Assembly: GCA_016178505.1 (NCBI GenBank)
Contig: JACOTG010000169.1
Span: 1-54,071 of the forward strand
Source of the DNA: Planctomycetota bacterium
GTDB taxonomy: Bacteria; Planctomycetota; JACOTG01
Reading direction: 5' to 3'
Length of the DNA stretch: 54,071 nt
Shown: in pieces, positions 8,989 to 18,524 of the stretch
How the letters are laid out: every line of letters starts with the position of its first letter
Numbering within the stretch: the stretch's first letter is position 1
Made by a program: the position numbers and the translations under genes
The notes under the pieces: model-generated
What the model was told of the DNA's origin: nothing
The model's input: only the letters and a program-made list of their open reading frames with translations
Database searches by the model: none

Positions 8989-9510
8989 CTACTTCACCGG
9001 CACGCCGAGATCGTCGCCGCGTGGCTCGACGTCGTTGGCGCGCGTTTCGATGACCCCATCTGGACCGGCGGAAAGCACCCACGGCCGCTCGTCACCGTGC
9101 GCGTATGCGCGAACATTGACGACGAATGCGCGGCCCCAAGGGTCCGCGGCGACGGGTCGAATGTAGGGTCCTGCCCACGTATCGCCGCATCGAGCGACGC
9201 CGCCGGCGACGAGGAAGGTGTCGAGCGAATCTCCGGGCCCGCGATCGATCGCGTTCGGACTCGGCATCGTGCCGGCTCCGTGCAGCCACGCGAGCGATCC
9301 GTCGCCGAGCGGGCCGTCGGGGCGCAGGCCCGTGTCGCTCTGGTACTGCGACAGCGCAGCGGCAATGCGGCGGCACCCTTCGAGTGCGCGGTCCGTGCGA
9401 GTGTCGGTACGCTCGCCGGCGAGCGTGGGAATGAGCCACGTGAAGAGCAGGGAGAGTCCCGTGATGACGATGCTCACGCGCGTGGCATGAACGATCTGTT
9501 TCCGCGTCAT
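8989..9510 (-). CDS. GspG-like type II secretion pseudopilin domain protein
   Basis: The ATG at 9510 is preceded by GGGAGAG, giving 173 residues. One N-terminal membrane helix (VSIVITGLSLLFTWLIPTL) is followed by a C-terminal domain with GPYIRPVAADPWGRAFVV and WVLSAGPDGVIET, the calcium-binding-loop region of the T2SSG major pseudopilin family. The N-terminus lacks the usual G/FTLxE prepilin-peptidase site, so this is an anchored GspG-like domain rather than a standard pilin. No other secretion genes are nearby. Confidence 0.7.
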   Translation of the reverse strand: MTRKQIVHATRVSIVITGLSLLFTWLIPTLAGERTDTRTDRALEGCRRIAAALSQYQSDTGLRPDGPLGDGSLAWLHGAGTMPSPNAIDRGPGDSLDTFLVAGGVARCGDTWAGPYIRPVAADPWGRAFVVNVRAYAHGDERPWVLSAGPDGVIETRANDVEPRGDDLGVPVK

Positions 9511-9756
9511 ACGACTCTCCCATCGAGGGCCGAGGTCGAGGCTCGGGACGCACCGTGTCTCCGACGCCGGATCGACAGGTCGCAACCGCCGTTCCCGCAC
9601 GCCGATCCTCGAGAGAGTGTGGCGATTCGCGCGCCGGTGAGCGCATGCGAGGAAGCGCGGTGCGTGGGGCGATCCGAGAGCGAACGGTGCGCGTCGAGAT
9701 GGAGGTCGCGAGCGTCGAGATTCTTGAACGGCAGTCGAGTGCTAAGATGGCGCGCC

Positions 9757-12039
9757 ATGCTTCGCGGACGCCGACTCCCACTCCTCGCGATGGTCGCGAC
9801 GCTGGTGACGGCCGCGTGCCGAAGCGATGTCCCCAGCGACCCCGACCCGCGCTCGCCGACGTCGATCGCGCACGCGATTCCGGACGGGCCGGCTGCTCAC
9901 GTCGAGCCTGCGCCACCCAGCGACGCAACGCCGTCGGAGCCCGCACCGAAGCTCCGAAACCGCCTCGGGGAGAGTCGATCGCCCTACCTGCGCGGCGCGG
10001 CGAACCAGCCGGTCGCGTGGCAGGAGTGGGGGAGCGAGGCGTTCGAGCTCGCGGCGAAGCTGGATCGACCGATCCTCCTCGACGTGGGAGCGGTGTGGTG
10101 TCACTGGTGCCACGTCATCGATCGCGAGTCGTACGAGAACGCGGAGATCGCCGCGCTCATCAACGAGCGGTTCGTTCCGGTGAAGGTCGATCGCGACGAG
10201 AGGCCGGACGTGGACCGCCGCTACCAGACATTGGTCACCGCGCTCGGTCGAAGCGGCGGCTGGCCGCTCACCGCTTTCCTCACGCCGGACGGGCGACTGA
10301 TCACGGGCGGCACGTACTTTCCGCCCACGGACCGCGCGAGCCAGCCTGGCATGAAGAGCATCCTGCCGAAGATCGCCGACCTCTGGCGCGACCAGCACGA
10401 CGAGGTGACGCGACAGGCGCAGGTGCTCCTCGATCACATGAAGCGCTACGAGAAGACCGCGCTCAAGCCTGGCGAGCTGGATCAAAAGCTCCTCGACGGA
10501 CTCGACGACGCCGTTCGCTCGGCGTTCGATCCCACGCACGCGGGCTTCGGCGCCCCCGATGGGCCGAAGTTTCCCGAGGGGAGCGTCCTCGTCTACGCGC
10601 TCCTTCGATCGCAGTTGAACGGCGACGCGGAGATGAAGCAGATGACCCTGCGCACGGTGCTCGAGATGGCGCACGGCGGAATTCACGATCAGCTTGGCGG
10701 CGCGTTCCATCGCTACTCCACCGACGGCGAATGGGTGCTGCCGCACTTCGAGGTGATGTCGTACGTGAACGCGGAGATGATCGTCGCCGCATCGGAGGCG
10801 TATCGAGCCACCGGCGACGTCGAGTTTCGGCGCATCGCCGAGGAGACCATCGGCTACGTCGATCGCGACGGATCGGACCGCGAGCACGGCGGGTTCTTCG
10901 CATCGCAGGACGCGGACGTCGGGCCGGACGACGACGGCGGGTACTGGACGTGGGCGCGCGCCGAAGTCGAGGCGGCAACGACCGCGGAAGAGTCGAGCGC
11001 GTTGTGCCTGTATTACGACGTCGGCGACGAAGGCGAGATGAGCCGCACGGCGCACGGCGTGCCCAATCGCAACGTGCTCCACGTGGCCCAGTCGGAAGAG
11101 GACGTGGCCGCCACATTGGAGAAGCCGGTTGCGGAGGTGCGGGCGCTCATTGCGTCGGGGCGACGAAAGCTCCTCGACGTGCGTTCGAAGCGAGCGGCGC
11201 CGCTCGTCGATCGCAATCTCATCGCGAGCTGGAACGGGCTCATGATCGTCGCTTACCTCGAGGCCGCCGACGCATTCGGCCTCGAGGCGGCGCGCGGGTT
11301 CGCGCTGAAGTCGCTCGATCGAGTTCTCGCGTGTGGATATCGGAAGGGCGCCGGCGTGATGCACACGATCTTCGACGGCGAGGCGCGAGTGCCGGGTGTG
11401 CTCGACGACCAGGCGCAGATCGGCCTCGCGTGCGTGCGGGCATACGAGGAGACCGGGCGCGCCCGGTACCTGGACGTTGCCGAGGATCTTGCGCGACTCC
11501 TCATCGATCGGTTTCGCGACCTCGAACACGGCGGGTTCTTCGACCGGCCCACCGACGCGACGGACCTGGCTGCACTATCCACGCGCACTCGCCCGATCGA
11601 CGATGCGCCGACTCCATCGGGCAACGGCGCGGCCGCACTGCTCCTCGGTCGTCTCTACGCGATCACGGAGAAGTCGATCTATCGCGAGCGCGAGGAAGAG
11701 ACGCTTCGAGCGTTCGCGGGGACGGTGAAGGACTTCGGCTTGTTCATGGCGACCTACGCGACCGCGCTGCAGTTCCATCTTCGCGTTCCGCCGCGCGTCC
11801 TAGTCATCGGCAAGCGGGGCGACGCGGCGACGCAGGAGCTGGCGACGACGGCGCGTCGCGCGTTCCGTCCGGGGAAGATCGTGCTCGTGCTCGACCCGGC
11901 CGAAGGGAAGAAGATTCCATATCCTGCGGACGAAAAAGGCAGGGCGCTCGCTTACGTGTGCACCGGGCAAGCGTGCGCGCCGCCGACCAACGACGCCGAG
12001 ACGCTGCGACGGCTCATCGAGACGGGGAGCCGCGACTGA
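9757..12039 (+). CDS. DUF255 thioredoxin-domain lipoprotein (YyaL/SPATA20-like)
   Basis: A protein of 760 residues. The start at 9757 gives a lipoprotein signal ending in LVTAAC (Cys21). After a Pro-rich linker comes the DUF255 thioredoxin-like domain (about residues 68-225) with RSPYLRGAANQPVAW and the CxxC motif WCHWCH (Cys115, Cys118). A long alpha/alpha-barrel, six-hairpin-glycosidase-like region follows (about 245-640), with GGIHDQLGGAFHRYSTD and LLDDQAQ-type motifs, then a small C-terminal alpha/beta domain with a CTGQAC motif. The family is widespread but its reaction is unknown. The lipid anchor here suggests it acts at the membrane surface. It is divergently oriented from the pseudopilin gene. 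Confidence 0.85.
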   Translation: MLRGRRLPLLAMVATLVTAACRSDVPSDPDPRSPTSIAHAIPDGPAAHVEPAPPSDATPSEPAPKLRNRLGESRSPYLRGAANQPVAWQEWGSEAFELAAKLDRPILLDVGAVWCHWCHVIDRESYENAEIAALINERFVPVKVDRDERPDVDRRYQTLVTALGRSGGWPLTAFLTPDGRLITGGTYFPPTDRASQPGMKSILPKIADLWRDQHDEVTRQAQVLLDHMKRYEKTALKPGELDQKLLDGLDDAVRSAFDPTHAGFGAPDGPKFPEGSVLVYALLRSQLNGDAEMKQMTLRTVLEMAHGGIHDQLGGAFHRYSTDGEWVLPHFEVMSYVNAEMIVAASEAYRATGDVEFRRIAEETIGYVDRDGSDREHGGFFASQDADVGPDDDGGYWTWARAEVEAATTAEESSALCLYYDVGDEGEMSRTAHGVPNRNVLHVAQSEEDVAATLEKPVAEVRALIASGRRKLLDVRSKRAAPLVDRNLIASWNGLMIVAYLEAADAFGLEAARGFALKSLDRVLACGYRKGAGVMHTIFDGEARVPGVLDDQAQIGLACVRAYEETGRARYLDVAEDLARLLIDRFRDLEHGGFFDRPTDATDLAALSTRTRPIDDAPTPSGNGAAALLLGRLYAITEKSIYREREEETLRAFAGTVKDFGLFMATYATALQFHLRVPPRVLVIGKRGDAATQELATTARRAFRPGKIVLVLDPAEGKKIPYPADEKGRALAYVCTGQACAPPTNDAETLRRLIETGSRD

Positions 12040-12111
12040 CGATCGGAGTCGCGCGACATGGCCGCATCGTGTGTGGCGCGAACGCGGTCGCGATCCCCGC
12101 CGCTTCGCCCC

Positions 12112-12876
12112 TCAGACGCGGCGATCCGATCCCAACGCCGCGAAGATGCGCACCCGCAGCGCGCGAAGATCTTCGCCGTCCGGATCGCGTGGATGCGGAA
12201 GCGCGTTGTCGAACACTTCCCGGATCTTGGCGGGGCGCGGCGACATCACCGCGATGCGATCCGCGAGCTCGCACGCTTCTTCCACGTCGTGGGTCACGAG
12301 CAGGCAAGTCTTTCCGGTCGCGCGCCGGATCCTCGCGATCTCGCGCCGCATTTCGTGGCGCGTGAGCGCATCGAGCGCTCCGAACGGCTCGTCGAGGTAG
12401 AGCACGTCGGGATCGACCGCCAGGGCACGCGCGTATTCGACTCGCTGCTTCATGCCGCCGGAGAGCTGGTTCGGGTAAGCATCCTCGAAGCCTTTCAATC
12501 CCACGAGATCGACGTACCGCTCGACGATGGCGCGGCGGTCGGTCGCGGCCATGGTCCTCGGGAGGCCGAATGCGATGTTCTCGCCGACGTTCAGCCACGG
12601 GAAGATCGCCGGATCTTGGAACACGAACACGCGACGAGGGGAAGGGCCGGCCACGGGCACGCCGTCGACTTCGATCGTTCCGTCGTCGACGCGCTCGAAC
12701 CCGGCGATGCAATTCAGGAGCGTCGTCTTGCCGCATCCCGACGGGCCGACGATCGCCACGAACTCGCCGTTCCCGACTTCGAGGTCGATGCCGTCGAGGA
12801 CGGCGATGGCGCGAGGTTGCGCCGGGAAAGTCTTCTGCACTCCGCGAACGACGATGCGGGCGTCGGTTCCGTTCAT
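12112..12876 (-). CDS. ABC transporter ATP-binding protein (SsuB/TauB/NrtD type)
   Basis: A protein of 254 residues from the ATG at 12876. Walker A is GPSGCGKTT, the Q-loop is VFQDPAIFPWLNV, the signature is QLSGGMKQRV, Walker B is VLYLDEPFGALD, and the switch His is in LLVTHDVEEA. This is the nitrate/sulfonate/taurine-type importer ATPase. Its ATG overlaps the permease TGA by four bases (ATGA), so the two are coupled. It is the third gene of the operon: binding protein, permease, ATPase. Confidence 0.9.
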   Translation of the reverse strand: MNGTDARIVVRGVQKTFPAQPRAIAVLDGIDLEVGNGEFVAIVGPSGCGKTTLLNCIAGFERVDDGTIEVDGVPVAGPSPRRVFVFQDPAIFPWLNVGENIAFGLPRTMAATDRRAIVERYVDLVGLKGFEDAYPNQLSGGMKQRVEYARALAVDPDVLYLDEPFGALDALTRHEMRREIARIRRATGKTCLLVTHDVEEACELADRIAVMSPRPAKIREVFDNALPHPRDPDGEDLRALRVRIFAALGSDRRV

Positions 12877-13991
12877 CGCTGACGCATTCCGCGGCGATCC
12901 AGCTCGGCGCGCTCGAACCGTCGCACGACGAAGTCGATCAGGAACCCGATCGCGCCGATCACGATCATCGCTGCCGCGACGCGGTCGTAGCGGAGCTGGT
13001 TGCGCGCATCGAGCACCAAGTAACCGAGCCCCGACTCGACGCCGAGCATCTCGGCCGCAACGACTACCAGCCACGCGATGCCGACTCCGATGCGCATGGA
13101 GGTGAGGATCGCCGGCAGAGTGGCGGGCACCATCACTCGTCGTGCGAAATCCACGCCGCGCACGCCGAAGTTCATCGCGGAGCGGCGGTATTTCAGATCG
13201 ATAGTCGCGACGGCGGCTGCGGTCGACACCGTCACGGGAAAGAACGAAGCGAGGAAGATCAGGAAGATCGCCGCGAGGTCACCGCCGCCGAGGGCCAGCG
13301 TCGCCACCGGTAGCCACGCGATCGGCGAGATCGGTCGCAGCATCTGGATCACCGCGTTGGCGAGCGCGTTGAGCCAGGCGAAGCTCCCGAGCGCGAGACC
13401 GAGCGGAATGCCGAGGACGACCGCCAGCGTGAATCCGGTGGCGACGCGAAACACGGAGGCGACGACGTGGCGCAGGAGCTCGCCGGTCTGCGCCATCGCC
13501 GCGAGCGCGCGAAAAGCTTCGAGCGGCCCGGGCAGCCACGCGGGGCGCAAAATGCGCGCCTGCTGGACGAATGTGGCCCGCCGCGTGGCCTCGAGACACG
13601 GATCGTCGCCGGGCGGCGATGCGACTTCGATCTCCTCCATGCCACCGCCGAACTCGCGCCGCGCGCGATCCGCGAGGGATCGCAATCCACCGGAGGCGGC
13701 GTCCGACGGCGGCATTCCGACGAGCGTCGGCTGGTAGGTTCCGATCCACGTCCGCAGGCGCGCGGCCTCGCTCTCGGTCGCCGTCGAATCGAGAGACAGT
13801 CGTTCGCAGAGCAACGAGTCGCCACGGGCGTCGAGGACGACCGCGGACGCGGTGCCGTCACGCGCCGCCGAAAACGCGAGGGTCACCCGTTGCACCGAGG
13901 CGGGCCGCGTTGCGCAAACGACACCCTGCCAAGCGAGAAGGAAAGCAGCGATCCCCACGACCGGCAGGACGACGCCACCGATCCTTTCCAT
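12873..13991 (-). CDS. ABC transporter permease (SsuC/TauC type) with extra domain
   Basis: About 372 residues from the ATG at 13991, with GTGAGG nine bases upstream. GTG 14006 and TTG 14048 are alternative starts. After TM1 (residues about 5-27) there is an unusual soluble stretch, about residues 32-147. The family pattern then resumes with WLPGPLEAFRAL, GELLRHVVASVFRVATGF, the transport helices, and the EAA-like coupling loop near FGVRGVDFARRVMVPATLPAI. In ordinary SsuC/TauC permeases only a short loop separates TM1 from the LPSP motif. By topology the extra domain would face outwards, next to the substrate-binding protein. It pairs with the ATPase and binding protein on either side. Confidence 0.85.
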   Translation of the reverse strand: MERIGGVVLPVVGIAAFLLAWQGVVCATRPASVQRVTLAFSAARDGTASAVVLDARGDSLLCERLSLDSTATESEAARLRTWIGTYQPTLVGMPPSDAASGGLRSLADRARREFGGGMEEIEVASPPGDDPCLEATRRATFVQQARILRPAWLPGPLEAFRALAAMAQTGELLRHVVASVFRVATGFTLAVVLGIPLGLALGSFAWLNALANAVIQMLRPISPIAWLPVATLALGGGDLAAIFLIFLASFFPVTVSTAAAVATIDLKYRRSAMNFGVRGVDFARRVMVPATLPAILTSMRIGVGIAWLVVVAAEMLGVESGLGYLVLDARNQLRYDRVAAAMIVIGAIGFLIDFVVRRFERAELDRRGMRQR

Positions 13992-14025
13992 GGAGCCAGG
14001 CCTCACGCCTTGCGGCTCGCGTGGA

Positions 14026-15156
14026 TCAACGGGTTGTGCTCGAGGCAAAGGTCGGGTCGCAATAGTCGTCGAAGCCGAACGGGTCGCCAGAGGACGCGGG
14101 CCGGAAGTAGCCGAGCTTCTCTGCGTAGCGCTGGATCTCTTCGAAGTCGTGGCGCGCGGGCACGAGATCCGTGTAGCGCACGCGGTCGGGCGGCTTCGAG
14201 AGCACGAATCTCAGCAGCTCGGGATCCTGGTTGTAGTAGTCCCGACGCGAGGCGATGGCCGCGGCCTGCATGCGGTGAGACGGCGTCCAGCCTTCGGGCA
14301 CCACGGCCACGCTCGGGTCGTTCACCCCTGCGTCGGAGGCGCGTCGCACGCCAGCGGTGAGATCTTCGCCAGGAGCATCGATCCACTTTCCGGAAGCGGC
14401 GATTCCGTCGACCAGCTCCTGCACCAGCGCGCGATCGTCGCGGATCAGGTCCTCGCGCACGACGAGGACGCAGGAGATGAAGTTCGGCCAGAGGTCCTTG
14501 GTGAACGCGAGGACGCGGCCGAAGCCCTCGACTTCGGATTTCGCGGCCATCGGCTCGCCGACGATGTACGCGTCGATCGCCCGCGCCTGGAGCGCGGATG
14601 GCATTTCCGGCGGCGGATAGACGACGAGCTTCAGGGCGGTTGGATCCATGGAGCGCTTCTCGATCTCGCGCGCGAGGAGGATGCGCTGATTCGAATAGTT
14701 GTGAGGGATCGCCACGGTGCGGCCCTCGAGATCTTCGAATCGCCGAATGTCCGAGTCGCGATGGACGACGAGCGTCGTTCCGTCTCGATGACCGAGGTAG
14801 ACGATTCGGATCGGCGCTCCCTCGCGCCGCAGCGCCATCGCGAGCGGGGCGAGGATGAACGTCGCCTGCAGCTTTCCCTGGCGCAACTCCTCGGCGATCG
14901 TGGCGAACTCGGTGTACTTCTTGGAACGAAAGAGCGATCCCCGCTCGGAGTGCGAGGTCACCCAGTTGGTGACGGGACAGGTCAAGTGGCACGTGACCGG
15001 AAGGAAGCCGACGACCAGCTCGCCGCGAGCGTGATTGCCGCGAGCGACGCGCGTCACGAAGCTCGACCAGCCGCCGAGGTTCACTTGCACGTGCAGCGCG
15101 AAGAGCGCGGCGACGACGACGACCGCGACGAGGACGAGTCTCGCTAGTCCGGACAT
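14026..15156 (-). CDS. ABC transporter substrate-binding protein (NitT/TauT, CmpA/NrtA-like)
   Basis: A 376-residue protein with an N-terminal membrane or signal segment (LARLVLVAVVVVAALFAL). The motif GFLPVTCHLTCPVTNW is characteristic of the nitrate/bicarbonate-type NMT1/CmpA binding proteins, and is followed by ATFILAPLAMAL, the lobe signature DLEGRTVAIPH and IVGEPMAAKSE. The protein is the first gene of a three-gene import operon with the permease and ATPase. The ligand could be an oxyanion, sulfonate, bicarbonate or thiamine precursor; sequence alone does not decide. The anchor appears uncleaved, since no clear signal-peptidase site or lipobox is seen. Confidence 0.85.
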   Translation of the reverse strand: MSGLARLVLVAVVVVAALFALHVQVNLGGWSSFVTRVARGNHARGELVVGFLPVTCHLTCPVTNWVTSHSERGSLFRSKKYTEFATIAEELRQGKLQATFILAPLAMALRREGAPIRIVYLGHRDGTTLVVHRDSDIRRFEDLEGRTVAIPHNYSNQRILLAREIEKRSMDPTALKLVVYPPPEMPSALQARAIDAYIVGEPMAAKSEVEGFGRVLAFTKDLWPNFISCVLVVREDLIRDDRALVQELVDGIAASGKWIDAPGEDLTAGVRRASDAGVNDPSVAVVPEGWTPSHRMQAAAIASRRDYYNQDPELLRFVLSKPPDRVRYTDLVPARHDFEEIQRYAEKLGYFRPASSGDPFGFDDYCDPTFASSTTR

Positions 15157-15166
15157 TCGGGCGCTT

Positions 15167-15196
15167 AGGCTATCCGTGCTCGGAACTGCGGGTCAA
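15167..15196 (-). promoter_or_regulatory. Candidate promoter of the ABC importer operon
   Basis: On the minus strand TTGACC (15196-15191) is separated by 18 bases from TAGCCT (15172-15167). Transcription would start about four bases before the ATG at 15156, giving a nearly leaderless mRNA. The -35 is good and the -10 only fair. Confidence 0.35.
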
Positions 15197-15260
15197 GCAA
15201 TCACGGATTGTCGCCGGCGCGATCATTGAATCGTCGAATCGCTGGATCCTGGTATCGAGG

Positions 15261-15290
15261 ACGTTCCGGAACGTGGGCGACATCTCGCCC
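15261..15290. promoter_or_regulatory. Perfect 14-bp palindrome next to a 6-bp hairpin
   Basis: ACGTTCCGGAACGT (15261-15274) is a perfect palindrome, directly followed by GGGCGA / TCGCCC arms with a four-base loop (15275-15290). They lie in the 151-base gap between the importer operon and the end of the HEAT/TPR gene. The palindrome could be an operator for the importer and the hairpin a transcript end for the HEAT/TPR gene. No T-run supports an intrinsic terminator. Confidence 0.3.
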
Positions 15291-15307
15291 GTCCGACTCC
15301 CGCGACG

Positions 15308-18300
15308 TCACTTCTTCGGGGGCGGGAGGTCGCGACGCAGGTCGACGAAATCGGGAGACGCTTCGATCTCCGGACGGAGCGAGTGGTCGAGGCTGAGCGC
15401 GCGGTCGAGGGTCGCGAGCGCATCCGGCTTGCGACCGAGCGCGACGTAGACCGACGCGAGCCTCAAGAGGGTGCGCGCCTTCTCGTGCTGCGTGACGGGC
15501 GCGTCGAGGAGCAGCCGGCGAAGCGTGGCGCTTGCCGTGTCGAGAGCGCCGGTTCGCTCTTGCGCATCCGCGAGGGTCCACATCACCTCAGCGTTTCCCG
15601 GCGACAGCTCGTTGGCCCGACGAGCGGCGTCGAGCGCAAGGTCCAAGAACTGACCCTCGTCGAGGAGGTCGCGCGCACACGAAACGTGCACGCCCCAATC
15701 GTCGGCGCCGACGAACAGCGCGCGCGTGAAATCGTCGAGCGCGGCGTCCGCCTCGCCTTCGCGGAAATGGTCCAGCCCGCGAAGGAGGAACGGAGCCGCT
15801 TTCAGCGCTTGTCGCGGATCGGAACCCTCGTCGCGATTCGCGTCGTCGACGAGATATCCTTCGGAGTGCGCGATGCGAAAAGCCAGCTCGTAGGCGCGCG
15901 CGGCTTCGGCGTAGCGTCCCTCGTGCTGCCTCATCAGGCCGAGCGCTTGCGCCGAGTCGATGTCGTTTCGCGAAAACGCCGGGCTCGTTTCGAGGACGAG
16001 CCTCGCGAACAGTGAGGCCGCCGATCCGATGCCTGCCTTTTCCATCTCGCGTGCGACGGCGACGAGCGCGTCTTCGGATACGCGATACAAGCTGCCGTCC
16101 GCCTTCGCTTCGCTCACTGCCTCTCGAAGAGGAGCGACCACCGATGCCTCGGGCAGCGATCCGCGCGCGACTCGGAGTGCCGCCGCGACGTCCCTCGCGA
16201 ATCGCGCCGGGTCCGGGTCCGCCGCTTCCGGCAGCGTTTCGCGAGCCAGGAGCGATCGCGCGGCTTCGGCCGATCCCTTCTCGGGCGCGATGCGTGCGAG
16301 TGCGCGAAGGCACTCGCGGACTCGCGACTCGGCGTCGTCCGCTGAGGCTATGGATCCATTCTGCCGCAGTCCGTCGAGCACGTCCGCCTCGGCCCGGTGC
16401 AGCTCGTCTTGCAAGAGATCCGCGGCGGACGCATCGGCGCGTTCGCCGAGCGCGCGAATCGCCGCGAGCCGGAGCGGTTCGGTTCGCGCCACGCCGGGAG
16501 CACTCAGAAAGCTGCGAAGCGCCTGCGCGGCGTCGGGCGTGCGCATCGAGCCGAGCGCCTCGAGCGCGAGCTCGCGAAGGTCGTCGTGGAACGATCGGTT
16601 TGCCGCGGTCTCCGCTGCGAGCCGCACGAATGGCGCCGACTTCGCCTCGCGCAGCGCGTCGAGCGTGGCGACAGCGAGATCGTCACCCTCCGCGATCGTC
16701 GAGCGAAGCAGGCGCTCGAGCGAACCGGCGCGCGCCGGAGTCATCGACAAGCGATCACTCGCCAAGATGGGGCCGAGCGCACGCGCCGCGGAAACGCGAA
16801 TCTCGAGCGCCTCGTCGACGTCGGAAAGGAGCGCGATCAGTTCCTCTTCGAATCCGTCGGGGTGGAGCACCGCGAGTCGCTGGAGCGCGGTGTGTCGCAC
16901 CTCGACCGGCTCGAATTCGTACCGCAGCACCTTCAGGAGCATGGCGACAGCCTCCGGACCGCCCAGGATGCCGAGGTTGTTCACGATCGACTTTCGAACG
17001 CGGAGATCGCTGTCGTGGACGAGGAAGCCGCGGTACGTCCGAAGCAACGGTGCCACCGTCGAGTCACCGCGAGCCGGCGACAGCGCACCGAGAGCGGCCT
17101 CGCGAACCGCGCCGTCGGGTCCGTCGAGGAATGGCAGGAGAATCGTCACGGCTTCGGGAGTCGTGACGGTCGTGAAGAGGCCGAGCGCGCGACAGACGAG
17201 TGCCGGGTCGCGCATTTTGGCGATGGCGTGCCCGACTTCGCGCACGAGCACCGGGTCGCCGAACTCGAGGAGTCGCTCCGCGGCGCGAAGTGCGATCTCC
17301 GGTACTGCATCGCCGAGTGCCGCGACGAGCGGCGCGCGGATGGCCGGATCGTCGAACCGGCACAGGGCCTCGACGAGTGCGCGTCGCTCGACGTCGTTGC
17401 GCGATGCCTTCGACTCGGCGACGAGGAAGGGGAGCGCCGCTCGTTCCTGCGCATTTCCGAGACGGCGATAAATGGCCGGCCGGAGGAACGCGAGGTCGCT
17501 TTCCGAGGGGAGCGCCGTCAGCACGTCGATCCAGTCGTCGCCAGAGACCGAGCCGAGGATGGCCAGGAGCGGCTCGGTTTGGAAGTCGCGATCGCCTGCG
17601 CCCAAGCGCAGGCGCGCAAGAATGGGATCGCGGACCCGAGTGCCGATCGAAATCAACGTGCTCGACGCGACGCGACGCTCCTCGGTCGGGCTCCCGGGCT
17701 CCGAAACGGCATCGAGAAGGTCCGCGAGAGTATCGACTTCGGCGAGTCCCGAGCGATCTCCGAGGTCGACGAGTCGCCGCAATGCGAGGAATCGGAGCAG
17801 CCGGTGGGGTTCACCGAGCACGCTATTCAGAAAGGGTATCGTCGATGAATCCCCGCACGCGGTGATCGCTCGCAGCGCTTGCACTTTCTGCTCGTCGTCT
17901 AAGGAAGAAAACGCCGACGCGAGCGCCGCAGCCGCGAGCGGACTGGAGATCGCCCGCAGCGATTCGAACGCCGCGTCGCGAACGTCGCGGTCCGAGTCGT
18001 CGCGACGCGCTATCGCCAGCGATTCGACGGCGCGCTCCGGGGCCGCCGTTCGCAACGACCACGCGACCGCGGCGCGCACGGCCCAGATGGGATCGTGCAA
18101 TGCGGCGACGAGCGGGTCCGAAGGCGGGGCCTCCGGAAGACGACCGAGCGCGACGGCTGCCGCGACGCGCACGCTCCAATCGCGATCGCCGAGCGCTCCC
18201 GCGAGTCGCGGCACGGCGCCCGGGTCCGCGATTTCACCTCGGATGGCGATGGCTTCGCGACGAACCGCGGCGCGCGCGTCGCGAGCAAGAATCTCGACCG

Positions 18301-18523
18301 TCGGAATGGCGGACGTGCCGAGCCCGACGAGCTCGCGTCGGCCGATCGCGCGGTCGCGATCGGTGCCGCCTCGAGTCAGGCGCAGCGCGGCGTCCTTCGC
18401 GATCTCGGCGACGCGCGCCGCCGGGCGATCGGCGGGTGTCAACGGCGGCGTGTCTTGAGCCGTCGCGCACGGCGCGACGAACGCGGCGATGAGGAGCGAT
18501 CGAAGGAGAGTATTCACGGGCAC
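15308..18523 (-). CDS. Large secreted HEAT-repeat/TPR protein
   Basis: A 1071-residue protein with a signal peptide (LLRSLLIAAFVAPCATAQ). Residues about 30-740 are many HEAT/PBS-type repeats (AAVRREAIAIRGEIADPGAVPRL, WAVRAAVAWSL and others). Residues about 850-1050 contain TPR units (GRYAEAARAYELAFRIA, PGNAEVMWTLADAQERTGALD, GRKPDALATLDRALSL). The whole molecule is a solenoid with no visible catalytic site. It lies one base upstream-to-downstream of nnrD on the same strand, so it is probably co-transcribed from the asparaginase gene onward. It is likely an extracytoplasmic scaffold; partners are unknown. Confidence 0.8.
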   Translation of the reverse strand: MPVNTLLRSLLIAAFVAPCATAQDTPPLTPADRPAARVAEIAKDAALRLTRGGTDRDRAIGRRELVGLGTSAIPTVEILARDARAAVRREAIAIRGEIADPGAVPRLAGALGDRDWSVRVAAAVALGRLPEAPPSDPLVAALHDPIWAVRAAVAWSLRTAAPERAVESLAIARRDDSDRDVRDAAFESLRAISSPLAAAALASAFSSLDDEQKVQALRAITACGDSSTIPFLNSVLGEPHRLLRFLALRRLVDLGDRSGLAEVDTLADLLDAVSEPGSPTEERRVASSTLISIGTRVRDPILARLRLGAGDRDFQTEPLLAILGSVSGDDWIDVLTALPSESDLAFLRPAIYRRLGNAQERAALPFLVAESKASRNDVERRALVEALCRFDDPAIRAPLVAALGDAVPEIALRAAERLLEFGDPVLVREVGHAIAKMRDPALVCRALGLFTTVTTPEAVTILLPFLDGPDGAVREAALGALSPARGDSTVAPLLRTYRGFLVHDSDLRVRKSIVNNLGILGGPEAVAMLLKVLRYEFEPVEVRHTALQRLAVLHPDGFEEELIALLSDVDEALEIRVSAARALGPILASDRLSMTPARAGSLERLLRSTIAEGDDLAVATLDALREAKSAPFVRLAAETAANRSFHDDLRELALEALGSMRTPDAAQALRSFLSAPGVARTEPLRLAAIRALGERADASAADLLQDELHRAEADVLDGLRQNGSIASADDAESRVRECLRALARIAPEKGSAEAARSLLARETLPEAADPDPARFARDVAAALRVARGSLPEASVVAPLREAVSEAKADGSLYRVSEDALVAVAREMEKAGIGSAASLFARLVLETSPAFSRNDIDSAQALGLMRQHEGRYAEAARAYELAFRIAHSEGYLVDDANRDEGSDPRQALKAAPFLLRGLDHFREGEADAALDDFTRALFVGADDWGVHVSCARDLLDEGQFLDLALDAARRANELSPGNAEVMWTLADAQERTGALDTASATLRRLLLDAPVTQHEKARTLLRLASVYVALGRKPDALATLDRALSLDHSLRPEIEASPDFVDLRRDLPPPKK

Positions 18524-18524
18524 A

